Notes: generated by a model not told the origin, from the sequence alone. Numbered from the stretch's first letter, positions 17,320 to 25,534 are shown. The stretch: DNA of 64,000 nucleotides from Maricaulis sp947259345 (GCA_965217205.1 OZ244254.1:2046001-2110000); one strand, 5' to 3'. Program-made: numbers and translations.

Positions 17320-17450
17320 CCTCGTCCTTGATGGGCGAGGTAAGTCGCCCGGTAGGGCGAGACGGAGTGGGTGATCGACGATTGGTTCCGAAACGCTGCG
17401 CGTTTCACCCGTTTCGCCCCTTCGGCCCACCTTCCCCATCAAGGGGAAGG
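17320..17450. repeat. Dispersed palindrome-ended repeat, family A, copy 1
   Basis: The 131-bp element is bounded by two palindromes, CCTCG..CCTTGATGGGCGAGG on the left and CCTTCCCCATCAAGGGGAAGG on the right. Their inner parts are inverted copies of each other (CCTTGATGGG). Two further copies lie at 17663-17795 and 34677-34819 with the same internal landmarks (GACGGAGTGGGTGA and GCGTTTCACCC). It has no coding capacity and resembles a MITE or REP-type element. Confidence 0.8.
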
Positions 17451-17494
17451 GCCGGGTGGCGGCATTCCCTCTCCTCGCTTCACACTCTCAATTT

Positions 17495-17642
17495 CCGTCA
17501 TCCCACGGGGGGCCGCGCAGCGGGCATCCGGGGGACCTCGGCTTGCCGCGTGGTCATCCGGGCGCGCAGGCGGAGGCAGAACGACGAGCAGGGTGGATGA
17601 GGTCCCCCGGATCGCGGCTTTGCCGCGACCGTGGGATGACGG
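17495..17642. repeat. Palindrome-ended element, family B
   Basis: The 148-bp element has a perfect 14-bp terminal inverted repeat, CCGTCATCCCACGG at 17495-17508 and CCGTGGGATGACGG at 17629-17642. The interior is GC-rich with a further small hairpin (GCGGC-TTT-GCCGC). It has no coding capacity. It sits between the two family A copies. Confidence 0.7.
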
Positions 17643-17662
17643 TGGGGGATGGGGTGGTGGGT

Positions 17663-17795
17663 CCTCGCCCTTGATGGGCGAGGTGGCTGGACGCGTTAGC
17701 GGCCAGACGGAGTGGGTGATCGGCGTTGGATGGCAGAACGCTGCGCGTTTCACCCCTTCCGCCCCTTCGGGGCACCTTCCCCATCAAGGGGAAGG
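17663..17795. repeat. Dispersed palindrome-ended repeat, family A, copy 2
   Basis: This 133-bp copy has the same ends as the copy at 17320-17450 and closely similar interior (GCCAGACGGAGTGGGTGATCGGCG and AACGCTGCGCGTTTCACCCC are shared in pieces). It lies in the same orientation as the first copy, 213 bp further on. Confidence 0.8.
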
Positions 17796-17811
17796 ACCTG
17801 GTGGCGCCTTT

Positions 17812-17955
17812 CCTCCCCACAGTGTGGGGAGGTGGATCGCCCGCGAGGGCGAGACGGTGGGGTGGCGCCGCAGGCGGCAAGCGCGTCTCCTCGCTACGCT
17901 CGGCCCCATCGACCCGGCGCTTTGCGCCGGCCCACTTCCCCACTTTGTGGGGAAG
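17812..17955. repeat. Palindrome-ended element, family C
   Basis: The 144-bp element is delimited by CCTCCCCACAGTGTGGGGAGG on the left and CTTCCCCACTTTGTGGGGAAG on the right. Each end is itself a palindrome and the two ends are related. The interior carries an internal hairpin (CCGGCGC-TTT-GCGCCGG). It has no coding capacity. Confidence 0.65.
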
Positions 17956-17973
17956 AAAAATCGCCTCCCTGCT

Positions 17974-18124
17974 TCTCCCCGGCCGGGGAGACGTGACCCC
18001 CAGGGTCGATGAGGGGCGGCGCGGCTGCGCCCAAAAACAGTCTCTCCCTTGCGCCGCTTGGCGGCGCGCCCCTCATCCCCTACGCGCTGACGCGCTTCGG
18101 GACCTCTCCCCGGTCGGGGAGAGG
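17974..18124. repeat. Palindrome-ended element, family D
   Basis: The 151-bp element runs from TCTCCCCGGCCGGGGAGA (17974-17991) to CCTCTCCCCGGTCGGGGAGAGG (18103-18124). It ends four bases before the stop codon of the secreted-protein gene at 18129, so its right-hand palindrome could act as that gene's terminator, though no T run follows. Confidence 0.65.
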
Positions 18125-18128
18125 CAGT

Positions 18129-18677
18129 TCAGCCCGGGAACAGCCACACGCCGATCTCGCGGACGCCGTCGCCGTCGCGCAGCAGGCACATCGCGCTTTC
18201 CATGCCCTGGATATAGCAGGCCATGTCGCGGCCCTCGGTGCGCAGGGCGTCAATGTCTGCCTGGGTTAGGCCTTCGGCGGGGTAGAAGGGGAATTCGGCG
18301 GTGTCGCTTGGCAGGTGGATGGTGTTGTCGAGTTGGGTGAAAGCGGTCAGCCATTCGTCGAGACTGGCGGCCAGCTGGCCCGGCTCGGCCCAGGCGAGGA
18401 CCATGATCTCGTCGCTGGGGAAGCGGCCCTCATAGACACGGGCGCTGGTGGCGTTGGTCAGGCTGAGCGTGGCCCAAATGCGGCCGTCATCCTCGCAGGT
18501 CGTGACCGCCGTGGCGGTCAGTCCGCTGGCCGGATCGCCACCCCAGTCCGCCGTCGCGGTGAGGCCGCAATCGGGCCCCGTCGCATGGGCGCCGCCCTTC
18601 TGGGCGAAGGCCGGTGTGGTGAGCGCGGCGAGGGCGATGAGGCCGGTCGTGACGGTGTGGCGAAGCGTGATGCGCAT
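18129..18677 (-). CDS. Secreted hypothetical protein
   Basis: The 182-residue protein has a clear signal peptide (residues 1-25, ending TPAFAQ). The mature domain has four cysteines (PDCGL, TTCED, MACYI, AMCLL), probably two disulphides, and no recognisable motif. The start ATG at 18677 has GGGGAGA upstream. It is isolated between blocks of repeats on both sides. Confidence 0.65.
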   Translation of the reverse strand: MRITLRHTVTTGLIALAALTTPAFAQKGGAHATGPDCGLTATADWGGDPASGLTATAVTTCEDDGRIWATLSLTNATSARVYEGRFPSDEIMVLAWAEPGQLAASLDEWLTAFTQLDNTIHLPSDTAEFPFYPAEGLTQADIDALRTEGRDMACYIQGMESAMCLLRDGDGVREIGVWLFPG

Positions 18678-18778
18678 GATGTCTCCCCTTGCATTCGCCC
18701 CAGACTAGAACGGTCGTGATGAACGGGGAATGGATCAAATGGGTGAGCGGGTTTGAGGGCGGGCGCGAGTAAAACAGC

Positions 18779-18896
18779 TTGTCATCCCTGACGGACGCCC
18801 GGCGCAGGCCGGGCGGAGATCAGGGACCTAGCTGGTCCAGCATATAGGTCCCGGCGCTGCGGCCTGCCTTCGCAGGCCATTCGGCCGGGATGACAA
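18779..18896. repeat. Palindrome-ended element, family E
   Basis: The 118-bp element has a perfect 10-bp terminal inverted repeat, TTGTCATCCC (18779-18788) and GGGATGACAA (18887-18896). Two internal hairpins are visible (GCCCGGCGCAGGCCGGGC and GGCCTGC-CTTC-GCAGGCC). It has no coding capacity. Confidence 0.7.
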
Positions 18897-18970
18897 AGTT
18901 TGGGCATGCGCGTGTAAGATGGGAGCGCCACGGCGCGGACCCGTCACCAAAAGCGCTTGTCAGCCAGCAG

Positions 18971-19050
18971 GCCGTCTCCGGTTCTCAAGCTCAAGGGTGA
19001 AACCGCGAAGCGGCGCTCTCGCGCCCTTGACCTTGAGAACCGGAGACGGC
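18971..19050. repeat. Long near-perfect inverted repeat (80 bp)
   Basis: GCCGTCTCCGGTTCTCAAG at 18971-18989 pairs exactly with 19032-19050 over 19 bp. After one mismatch the pairing continues for seven more (TCAAGGG with CCCTTGA). The loop of about 26 bases contains a further small stem. It would extrude as a strong hairpin. No gene is associated. Confidence 0.75.
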
Positions 19051-19136
19051 GACATCCCGGCAAGCGGATTATGGATGATTGCGCGCCGCGGGCGCGTCTC
19101 TCCGATCGACACTTATCCCCACCTTGCCCACCAAAA

Positions 19137-19166
19137 CCGTCATCCTGACGAAAGCCGGGATGACGG
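19137..19166. repeat. Short palindrome, CCGTCATCC type
   Basis: CCGTCATCC (19137-19145) and GGATGACGG (19158-19166) form a 9-bp stem with a 12-base loop. The arm sequence is shared with the ends of the family B element at 17495-17642, so it may be a solo end or a related short repeat. It lies just past the stop of the next minus-strand gene (19205) and could contribute to termination. Confidence 0.6.
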
Positions 19167-19204
19167 TGTGTGGGCGGGAAGCCTGCCCGCGTCCGGGCCC
19201 CGGC

Positions 19205-20185
19205 CTAGCTCGACGTCACCGTCGTCGCAGCGGAGGTCGACGCGACGATGGCGGCGACCATGGCGGCCTGGGCGGCGATGACCGCGCTGATGGCGGAGAT
19301 GCTGCTGCCCGGCGGGGCGGGACGGTCGGCGACCAGGACCTGGTGCGCGAGACGGGTGCGGGCATGGCCGGCGCCGCGGCAACGACGCGGCAAGGCTTCG
19401 CGGATGGCGTCCAGCGCCGGTATGTCGGCGGCGGTCAGGCCCTCGCAGGCCCAGGCGACCAGCATGGTCTTGTCATGGTCGTGACGCAGCTTGCCTTGCG
19501 ACTTCGCCGCCTGCCGCAAATCCTCGAACCCGGCCACGACCTGGTGCGGATTGGTGCCCATCAGCGTGCACAGGCGGGCGCCTTCGCGCTTATGCCCCTT
19601 GAGCACACGGTCAGCGCCGAAGATTTCTTCGGCACCCTCACGGCGCGCCACGATCTCGCCCGGCGTCGCGCCATCGGCGGCATGGGCGGCAGCGAACATG
19701 TCGGTGACCGACATGTCACGGCGCCACCAGGGCGGCTTGATCGCCGCCTTGATGGCAAAGAAACGGGCGATCAGGGTCTCGGTCGTCTCGTCCGACAGGG
19801 ACAGGACCAGCGCCGCCCGGGATCCGCCGGCATGGAGCGTGCCGGTGCCCGACGCCTTGCGGGCAGCCTTGAGGGCATCGCGCAGGGCGAAATAGCGCTG
19901 CGGGTCGATCGACTGGGCAGCCATCATCGCGGCATAAATCCAGCGCAGGGCCCCGCTGGGCGCCCGCCAGCCGCCGGATTCCTCCTTCAGGGTGCGGAAA
20001 TGCTCACGGGTGCGCTGCACCAGGCTGCGCACATCCTGCCCCGCCTCGCCCTGCGGCGCCCGGATCAGGGCTGCGGCCGCGAAGGGACGCGCATCGCCAT
20101 CCGGCTTCGGCCGCGCACGCCCCAGCGCCTCGTAGAGCGCGGTATAGCGGTTCAGGGCGGTCTCGGTTCCGGTCGGCTCGGGCAT
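19205..20185 (-). CDS. Conserved hypothetical protein
   Basis: The 326-residue, alanine-rich, mostly helical protein has two halves. A central part contains HKREGARLCTLMGTNPHQVVAGFEDL and LVAWACEGLTAADIPALDAI. A low-complexity hydrophobic Ala/Ser/Thr tail (ISAISAVIAAQAAMVAAIVAS, split here for length) may be a membrane anchor. I do not recognise the family. It is alone on the minus strand, between the repeat nest and the Pmp3 gene. Confidence 0.6.
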   Translation of the reverse strand: MPEPTGTETALNRYTALYEALGRARPKPDGDARPFAAAALIRAPQGEAGQDVRSLVQRTREHFRTLKEESGGWRAPSGALRWIYAAMMAAQSIDPQRYFALRDALKAARKASGTGTLHAGGSRAALVLSLSDETTETLIARFFAIKAAIKPPWWRRDMSVTDMFAAAHAADGATPGEIVARREGAEEIFGADRVLKGHKREGARLCTLMGTNPHQVVAGFEDLRQAAKSQGKLRHDHDKTMLVAWACEGLTAADIPALDAIREALPRRCRGAGHARTRLAHQVLVADRPAPPGSSISAISAVIAAQAAMVAAIVASTSAATTVTSS

Positions 20186-20293
20186 GGCAAATCTCCTCAG
20201 CTGGCAGACAGCCTAGCATGAGGTGTTGCCGGCTCCGGGCGGGACTGGCTGTGAACGCGTCCCCTGCCCGACCAAACGACCTGCGGGAGGCGG

Positions 20294-20476
20294 TCAGCGC
20301 CGGGCGATGATCCAGACGGCGTGCACAATGCCCGGGATATAGCCGAGAATGGTCAGCACGATATTGATCCAGAACTGGATCCCGATCCCGACCTGCAAAA
20401 AGACACCGAGCGGTGGCAGCAGGACGGCAGCGATGATGCGGATAATGTCACCGGATGTGACCGTCTTTTCGGCCAT
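20294..20476 (-). CDS. YqaE/Pmp3 family small membrane protein
   Basis: The 60-residue protein has two transmembrane helices. The motif DIIRIIAAVLLPPLGVFLQVG followed by NIVLTILGYIPGIVHAVWII is the hallmark of the UPF0057/Pmp3 family, linked in other organisms to membrane potential and stress. The ATG at 20476 gives the family-sized product; an in-frame ATG at 20509 would add 11 residues. Confidence 0.88.
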   Translation of the reverse strand: MAEKTVTSGDIIRIIAAVLLPPLGVFLQVGIGIQFWINIVLTILGYIPGIVHAVWIIARR

Positions 20477-20637
20477 GGGTCGGGCTCCTTGCAGCATGCC
20501 TTGCCACAAGACTCAGACAATACGGCGAAATTTCGACTTAAATTCCAACACGCAGCTTAGACCTCGGGCAAGACATGCCTGTTTTCATCACCCTCCATGA
20601 GACGGCCAGAAAGCGGTCAGACGGGAGAGGTGCTGAA

Positions 20638-21576
20638 ATGGCAGGCAAGGCTCAAGTCGTGGTCTTCGCGTCGCAAAAGGGCGGGTCGGGCAAGACCACC
20701 GTGTCGGCGCACATGGCCGTGCAGGCGGAAGTGTCCGGCGCGGGACCGGTCGCGCTGATCGATACCGATCCGCAAGGCTCGATGGCGAAATGGTGGAATG
20801 CGCGGTCCAGCGCCGTCCCCGCCTTCGCCCGCATCTCCGTGCCGGATCTGGGGCGCGACATCAAATTGCTCTCGGAGGCCGGCTATCGGTTGATCATCAT
20901 CGACACCCCGCCGGCCGTGACCTCGACCATTGCCGAGGTGATCACCCATGCCGATCTGGTCGTGCTGCCGACCCGGCCCAGCCCGCATGATCTGCGCGCC
21001 GTCGGACCGACCGTCGATATCGTGCAAATGCAGGACAAGCCGCTGGTTTTCGTGATCAATTCGGCCACCGCCCGGGCCCGGATCACTGGCGAGACCGCGG
21101 TCGCCCTCTCCCAGCACGGCACGGTGGCCCCGGTGACACTGCACCATCGCGTCGACTTCGCCGCCTCGATGATTGATGGCCGCACGGTCGGTGAAGTCTC
21201 CGAAACCAGCCGCTCGGCCAGCGAAGTCGCCAATCTGTGGGCCTATCTCGATGACCGGCTGATGCGCATGCGGGCCAGTGATCCGCGCGACATGCTGGAC
21301 CGGCCGCCGCGCTCCACCTTCGAGGCCGACATCCTGTCACCGGCCACGGCCGGCATGTCGGGCCAGGAAGTCGATGACGACGAGGACGCGCTGGAAGACC
21401 AGCCGGGCTATGCCCTCGCCGGCACAGGTGCACCGCCACCGCCCGAACCCGCCGCCTCCGCCAATTCCAACTGGGACGGGGTCGATCGCCGCAAGGCCGA
21501 TAGCGGTCCGCCGCCGGGCAAGCCGGACCGCCGCCGCACCGCCCATCAACCTTTCGGCCGCCGCTTCACGGCCTGA
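20638..21576 (+). CDS. Orphan ParA-family ATPase
   Basis: The 312-residue protein has the deviant Walker A motif (FASQKGGSGKTTVSAH), Walker A' (LIDTDPQGSMAKWW) and Walker B (RLIIIDTPPA) of ParA/Soj proteins, which act as nucleoid- or surface-bound ATP switches that position cargo. No ParB or parS lies beside it, and the chromosomal parAB would be near the origin, so it is an orphan. The last 80 residues are a Pro/Asp/Arg-rich tail (NWDGVDRRKADSG, KPDRRRTAHQPFGRR). The next gene, 23 bases on, encodes an Arg-rich protein with an RHH-like end and is probably its partner. The start ATG at 20638 has GAGAGG upstream. Confidence 0.85.
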   Translation: MAGKAQVVVFASQKGGSGKTTVSAHMAVQAEVSGAGPVALIDTDPQGSMAKWWNARSSAVPAFARISVPDLGRDIKLLSEAGYRLIIIDTPPAVTSTIAEVITHADLVVLPTRPSPHDLRAVGPTVDIVQMQDKPLVFVINSATARARITGETAVALSQHGTVAPVTLHHRVDFAASMIDGRTVGEVSETSRSASEVANLWAYLDDRLMRMRASDPRDMLDRPPRSTFEADILSPATAGMSGQEVDDDEDALEDQPGYALAGTGAPPPPEPAASANSNWDGVDRRKADSGPPPGKPDRRRTAHQPFGRRFTA

Positions 21577-21599
21577 GCCCCGACAGGAAGGACATCTCC

Positions 21600-22151
21600 A
21601 TGAGCGCCAAATACGCCAGCCTTCATGCCGGTCTCCTGGCCCGCAAGGGCGAAGCCTCGCCGGCCATCCCCTCACCCCTGGGCCAGGTCTCCTATACAGA
21701 CTTGCCGCAGCGCCGGGACATTGATCCGCCGCGCCCGGAAAACCTGGCGCGCGAGGACGACGGCACCCGCTCATCCCTGATTGCCCGCAAGACGGCGTCT
21801 CCCGCGGGCAAGCCTGCGCCGGTCGCACACCCGGCGTCTGAATCCGGTTCCGGCCCGTCCGCGAGGCGGCGCCGGGAAACACCTGCTTCCGCTTCGCCGC
21901 TGGGCGGGTGTTGCAGTGGAGGAGCGGCCCCCAATATCCCGCCCTCACTGCCCGGACCTGACGCCCCGCTCGAGCATCGCGCAACTGTTCGTCTGACCGC
22001 CGAGCAGAAGCGCCGGCTCGGGACCGTCTCGGTACAGATGAACTGGTCGCAGCAGCGCATTCTCGCCATCGCCCTGGACGAATGGCTGGATCGATTGTGC
22101 GCCAATGAGATGCGCAATTGTGCCTGCCTGCAGGCCCGCGTGCCGGACTAG
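21600..22151 (+). CDS. Probable partner of the orphan ParA; RHH-like C-terminus
   Basis: The 183-residue protein has a long disordered Ala/Pro/Arg-rich N-terminal two thirds. The conserved-looking C-terminus (RATVRLTAEQKRRLGTVS, then WSQQRILAIALDEWLDRL) fits a ribbon-helix-helix type DNA-binding or dimerisation fold. The segment after the RHH ends in a Cys-rich NEMRNCACLQ. It starts 23 bases after the ParA stop, behind AGGAAGGA. A role as adaptor or centromere-type DNA binder is inference from position and fold only. Confidence 0.6.
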   Translation: MSAKYASLHAGLLARKGEASPAIPSPLGQVSYTDLPQRRDIDPPRPENLAREDDGTRSSLIARKTASPAGKPAPVAHPASESGSGPSARRRRETPASASPLGGCCSGGAAPNIPPSLPGPDAPLEHRATVRLTAEQKRRLGTVSVQMNWSQQRILAIALDEWLDRLCANEMRNCACLQARVPD

Positions 22152-22255
22152 CTACCCGATGGCGCATGGCGGTTGCCCGCCATGAGTGGCCAAAGCGCCT
22201 TATTCTCGGCATGATTGGCGCCATAACCGCCCCTTCACGATGTAAGGGAGAGCGC

Positions 22256-22654
22256 GTGGCCCAGGCCTATTCGATGGAAGGCTTTGACATCCGCATTGAC
22301 GGCCACGTGCTGGAGATGCGGACAGACGGCACGCGCACGGCCGCCATGGGACGCGATCCCCGGCGGTCCTTCGAGTCCTTTCTGGCCAATTCGGATACCC
22401 GCGCCATTCTCTTCGATGTGCGCGGCGCTCATTACCATTTCAGCGATTCTGAATGGGAGGAGCGCGCGCGATTGATTGCCCGCCTTTGCCAGGGACGGCC
22501 GACAGCCTTCGTCAATCGCCAGGACCAGGACGCTCAGGTCGCACGCGTCCTGCATCACCTCGACATGCGAAACGGCCAGGGTCTGTCCTGCCGCTCACGC
22601 CAGGCGGCGCGAATTTGGCTGCGTGGGGTGACCGAAAGCCCGGCAACACGCTAA
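22256..22654 (+). CDS. STAS/SpoIIAA-like hypothetical protein, paralogue 1
   Basis: The 132-residue protein starts from the GTG at 22256, preceded by AAGGGAGAG; this start also gives the same N-terminus (AYSMEGFDI) as the neighbouring paralogue. The pattern SMEGFDIRIDGHVLEMR, then ILFDVRGAHYHFSDSEWEERARLIARLCQGR, resembles small SpoIIAA-like/STAS-type domains (an 'I-L-F-D' strand after a helix). The next gene encodes a clear paralogue. No function can be named. Confidence 0.65.
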   Translation: MAQAYSMEGFDIRIDGHVLEMRTDGTRTAAMGRDPRRSFESFLANSDTRAILFDVRGAHYHFSDSEWEERARLIARLCQGRPTAFVNRQDQDAQVARVLHHLDMRNGQGLSCRSRQAARIWLRGVTESPATR

Positions 22655-22690
22655 GCTCCGCGCGGGTGCGCATTTTCTGGGGCCGGACGG

Positions 22691-23074
22691 GTGGCAGGTA
22701 TGAGTTCCAGCTATTCCATGGAAGGGTTCGACCTTCAGCTCAATGACGGCGTCATCGAGCTCCGTGCCCAGGGCGAACGCAAGGCGGGCAGCGAGCGCGC
22801 ACCCGCTTCCGCCTTCACCATCATCGCCAAGCAACTCAGATCACGTCTGGTGCTCTACGACATCCGAGATGCGGATTATGATCTGACCACCATGGAGTGG
22901 GAGGAACGGACGCGCTTTGTCGCGCGGCTCTTCAAGGGCTATCGCGTGGCGTATGTCATTCGCTCCGAACAGCACGCCGAGGCCAACCTGGCTTGTGAGG
23001 CACATGCTCGAAATGGTGACCAGGCTCGCGCTTTTACCTCCAAGAGCCCTGCCAGGGACTGGCTGACCGGCTGA
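22691..23074 (+). CDS. STAS/SpoIIAA-like hypothetical protein, paralogue 2
   Basis: The 127-residue tandem paralogue of the preceding gene shares YSMEGFD, LVLYDIRDADYDL, MEWEERTRFVARLF and a closing SPARDWL (RQAARIWL in paralogue 1). The start is the GTG at 22691, with the ATG at 22700 as an alternative. The convergent Lon-N-like gene ends only 3 bases beyond its stop. Confidence 0.65.
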   Translation: MAGMSSSYSMEGFDLQLNDGVIELRAQGERKAGSERAPASAFTIIAKQLRSRLVLYDIRDADYDLTTMEWEERTRFVARLFKGYRVAYVIRSEQHAEANLACEAHARNGDQARAFTSKSPARDWLTG

Positions 23075-23077
23075 CGC

Positions 23078-23713
23078 CTATTGCATCGATCCGCCGGCAT
23101 TGCCGGCGATCCGCTCGGCCAACAGATCCTGCATCAGATTCAGCCGCGCAGTCGTATTCGATGCTTCCAGCAAGGCTTGCCGGTCGGCGGCGGGGAAAGG
23201 GGCCGACATGGCCAATTGATCAACCAGAACCGGCAAGGGTGCCTCCCGAAGCGTGCGCCAGTCAGCGGCGAGCTGTTCCGCCTCGAACCAGGCCTGCAAC
23301 AAGCCAAGCAGCCGATCACGGTCAGCATCCGTAATTTGGCGCGGCAAGAGATCATTGGCGAAATCGGCATAATCCGCTTCGGCGACCCGATAGGGCTTGT
23401 CCGCCGCGACTTCCCGACGCACGCGGAAGCGGCTCACGCCAATAAGGGTGATCAGATAGCGACCGTCTTCCGTTTCCTGCCATTGCTTCAACCGCCCTGC
23501 ACCCCCGATCGGCGCCAATTCTGGTTTCTCCGGATTGCTGCCCGAGCGGCTCTGGATAATGCCGATATGCCCGCTTCCGTTCCGGGCATCGTCCACCATG
23601 TTGAGATAGCGAGGCTCAAACACATTCAACGGCAGGATTTCTCCGGGCAGGAGAATGGCACCGCCCAACGGGAAAAGCGGCAAGCGTCCGGGAAGGTCCT
23701 CGAAATCCGTCAT
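23078..23713 (-). CDS. LON peptidase N-terminal substrate-binding domain protein
   Basis: The 211-residue stand-alone Lon N-domain protein has LPLFPLGGAILLPGEILPLNVFEPRYLNMV followed by GIIQ, the classic N-terminal signature of Lon without its AAA+ or protease parts. Such proteins are common in Caulobacterales; the function is unclear and may involve binding substrates or partners. I chose the ATG at 23713 because the conserved domain begins a few residues later; the frame extends to 23785 without similarity. Confidence 0.85.
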   Translation of the reverse strand: MTDFEDLPGRLPLFPLGGAILLPGEILPLNVFEPRYLNMVDDARNGSGHIGIIQSRSGSNPEKPELAPIGGAGRLKQWQETEDGRYLITLIGVSRFRVRREVAADKPYRVAEADYADFANDLLPRQITDADRDRLLGLLQAWFEAEQLAADWRTLREAPLPVLVDQLAMSAPFPAADRQALLEASNTTARLNLMQDLLAERIAGNAGGSMQ

Positions 23714-23750
23714 GTCCCTGAGATAGGGCTGGTGCGGGGAGCTGCCAAGG

Positions 23751-24329
23751 TCAAGGCTGATCGGCGAAGGCTGAACAAGGCACATCCGGCGTCAAATGGC
23801 AGTCGGCTTCGACCCAGGGCCTCAGTCTGTCATCGATAAAATGCACCCAGACCGAGCGCACGATACCGGCCAATTCCGCATCCACTTCCCCGGCCATATG
23901 CAATTCGACGGTAAAGGCCGTCGCCTCACCCGCATCGATTTCCGCGAGCGACCAGCTCGTGACCAGGTCGAAAGCCCGGCCGGAGAGACCAAGGGGGCCA
24001 TGCAGTCGCAATTGATGCGGCGCTCGCACAAAGATCACCCGCGCATGCAAGGTGCCATTGTCCGACCCCGCCTCGAAGCGTTCATAAAAGCGGCCGTCAA
24101 AGCGCGGCTCGATCACCATTTCGGCCGGGTCCGGCCAGAAACTGTGATCCCACCAACCGGTGACATCGCCGGTCGCGGCCTCGAACACCTCGGTGATCGG
24201 GGCCGCGATCTCGACCGTGAAGCGGGTCGTGAAACCCTGCGGCTCGAACGCGTCTATCCCGGTATCTGACGGGACTTCGGCAGCCGCCGGTTGGGCGACC
24301 GCCAGAAGCAGGGCTGCAAGAATGGTCAT
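23751..24329 (-). CDS. Periplasmic SRPBCC (START-like/AHSA1) protein
   Basis: The 192-residue protein has a signal peptide (MTILAALLLAVAQPAAAE). The mature part has the AHSA1/SRPBCC pattern: FTVEIAAPITEVFEAATGDVTGWW, then IEPRFDGRFYERF, and ending with VHFIDDRLRPWVEAD. These helix-grip domains bind hydrophobic ligands in a deep pocket. Export of such a domain is less usual than a cytoplasmic one. Confidence 0.75.
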   Translation of the reverse strand: MTILAALLLAVAQPAAAEVPSDTGIDAFEPQGFTTRFTVEIAAPITEVFEAATGDVTGWWDHSFWPDPAEMVIEPRFDGRFYERFEAGSDNGTLHARVIFVRAPHQLRLHGPLGLSGRAFDLVTSWSLAEIDAGEATAFTVELHMAGEVDAELAGIVRSVWVHFIDDRLRPWVEADCHLTPDVPCSAFADQP

Positions 24330-24379
24330 GGCAAGACTCCCCTGTTTTCGGACAGGTTAGCCTCGCCATGAAATATCGA

Positions 24380-24892
24380 CTAGCCGGTCATGCCCATCAT
24401 GTCGGCCTTGCCGAGCGGAACGCCAAGCTGGCGCAGTATATTATAGGCCGTCGAGGCATGGAAAATGGCGTTGGTGATGACGAAGCTCTGCAGATAGGTC
24501 TGGCGCGGCAGGGTCATTTCGCGATCGCGGCCCGCCGGGAAGGTGATTTCGCCTTGCGGGTCTGCATCGATCGCAGCGGTATCGAGGGCCCAGACGGTCT
24601 CCCGCGCCTTGGCGATCCGTTCGCGGAGCTCGGCGAAACTGGTTTCCGTGTCGGGCAGCGATGCCGGTTCTGCACCGGCGAGGCGCGACATGCCGCGCAC
24701 GGTGAAATCGGAGACCAGCTGGACCTGACGGGCGAAGGCGAACATGTCCGGCGAAAGCCGCCAGTTGAGCCACACGCTGTCTTCCACGCCCTTTTCCTTC
24801 GCGTGGGCCTCGCCCTTGGCCAGGATGATGTCGACGGCGCGATAGACCTGATCGAGTTGAGTCCGTGCGACGGACGACAAAGTGATGCTCAT
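24380..24892 (-). CDS. DUF1993 family protein
   Basis: The 170-residue protein matches the DUF1993 layout: an N-terminal helix with LDQVYRAVDIILAKGEAHAKEKG, then LSPDMFAFARQVQLVSDF, and a C-terminal FVITNAIFHASTAYNILRQLGVPLGKADMMG. DUF1993 proteins resemble the DinB four-helix bundle; the biochemical role is unknown. The HAST motif near the end would be the usual metal-site histidine. Confidence 0.85.
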   Translation of the reverse strand: MSITLSSVARTQLDQVYRAVDIILAKGEAHAKEKGVEDSVWLNWRLSPDMFAFARQVQLVSDFTVRGMSRLAGAEPASLPDTETSFAELRERIAKARETVWALDTAAIDADPQGEITFPAGRDREMTLPRQTYLQSFVITNAIFHASTAYNILRQLGVPLGKADMMGMTG

Positions 24893-25073
24893 TTCGGTTA
24901 ACTCCCCGAGTGTTGAGTTGCACAGATGGGGGGCCGCGCCGGCATCGACAAGACGCCGGCGTGTTCATGCTTGCCGCAACGGCGGCCAAGCACTGGCAGA
25001 CCGGGAACCCGTCTGGGCGTCCCGGTCTGGCATGTCGTTGCAATGTCGGTAGCGGACGGGTCCCGCTGCCACG

Positions 25074-25463
25074 TCAGACAGCGTCGCCCCAGCGGCAAAG
25101 CAGCTCGCCCTGCGGGCTCCAGGTCGAGAGCCGCGCGGTGAAATCGGTTTCCATGTCCAGGGTGATGTCGGACAGGACAACCGCGCCCTCACCAAAGGGT
25201 TCGATATCGCCGCCTTGATAGAGATCAAAGGAGCCTCCACCGGTGCGCTGGGTGATGATCATGTCCCAGCTTGACCCGGCGTCCGGAGCACTCCACGCGG
25301 TCACGACGAGTCCGTCAGCGGTCTCGGTCAGATCGATGCCGCAGGCCGGACCATTTTCCAGCGTGGCGAGGCGCGCTTCAGCCGGCGCTTCATCAACTTC
25401 AACGGCGAACCAGATACTGGCCATAGCCGCCAGCGAACTCAGGGAAATCAGTTTAATACCCAT
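25074..25463 (-). CDS. CsgH-like curli-associated protein
   Basis: The 129-residue protein has an N-terminal hydrophobic segment (ISLSSLAAMASIWFAV) and then a small beta domain beginning PACGIDLTETADGLVV and ending TARLSTWSPQGELLCRW. The paired cysteines at domain start and end, and the intervening 'WDMIITQRTGGGSFDLYQGG', fit CsgH, an alphaproteobacterial periplasmic factor that restrains curlin aggregation. It lies 71 bases downstream of the curlin-repeat gene in the same direction. The family call rests on pattern, not alignment. Confidence 0.65.
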   Translation of the reverse strand: MGIKLISLSSLAAMASIWFAVEVDEAPAEARLATLENGPACGIDLTETADGLVVTAWSAPDAGSSWDMIITQRTGGGSFDLYQGGDIEPFGEGAVVLSDITLDMETDFTARLSTWSPQGELLCRWGDAV

Positions 25464-25534
25464 GTCAGCCTCCTTGGCTGGTGGCGGCCCAGTCGGCGCA
25501 GCGGCGTCCTGCCGCTGCGCCCGGCGGGGTCGTC

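Noticed and set aside
17320..18124. CRISPR array
   Set aside because: The repeats are different families with differing ends and 130-150 bp lengths, not identical short repeats with unique spacers, and no cas genes are present.
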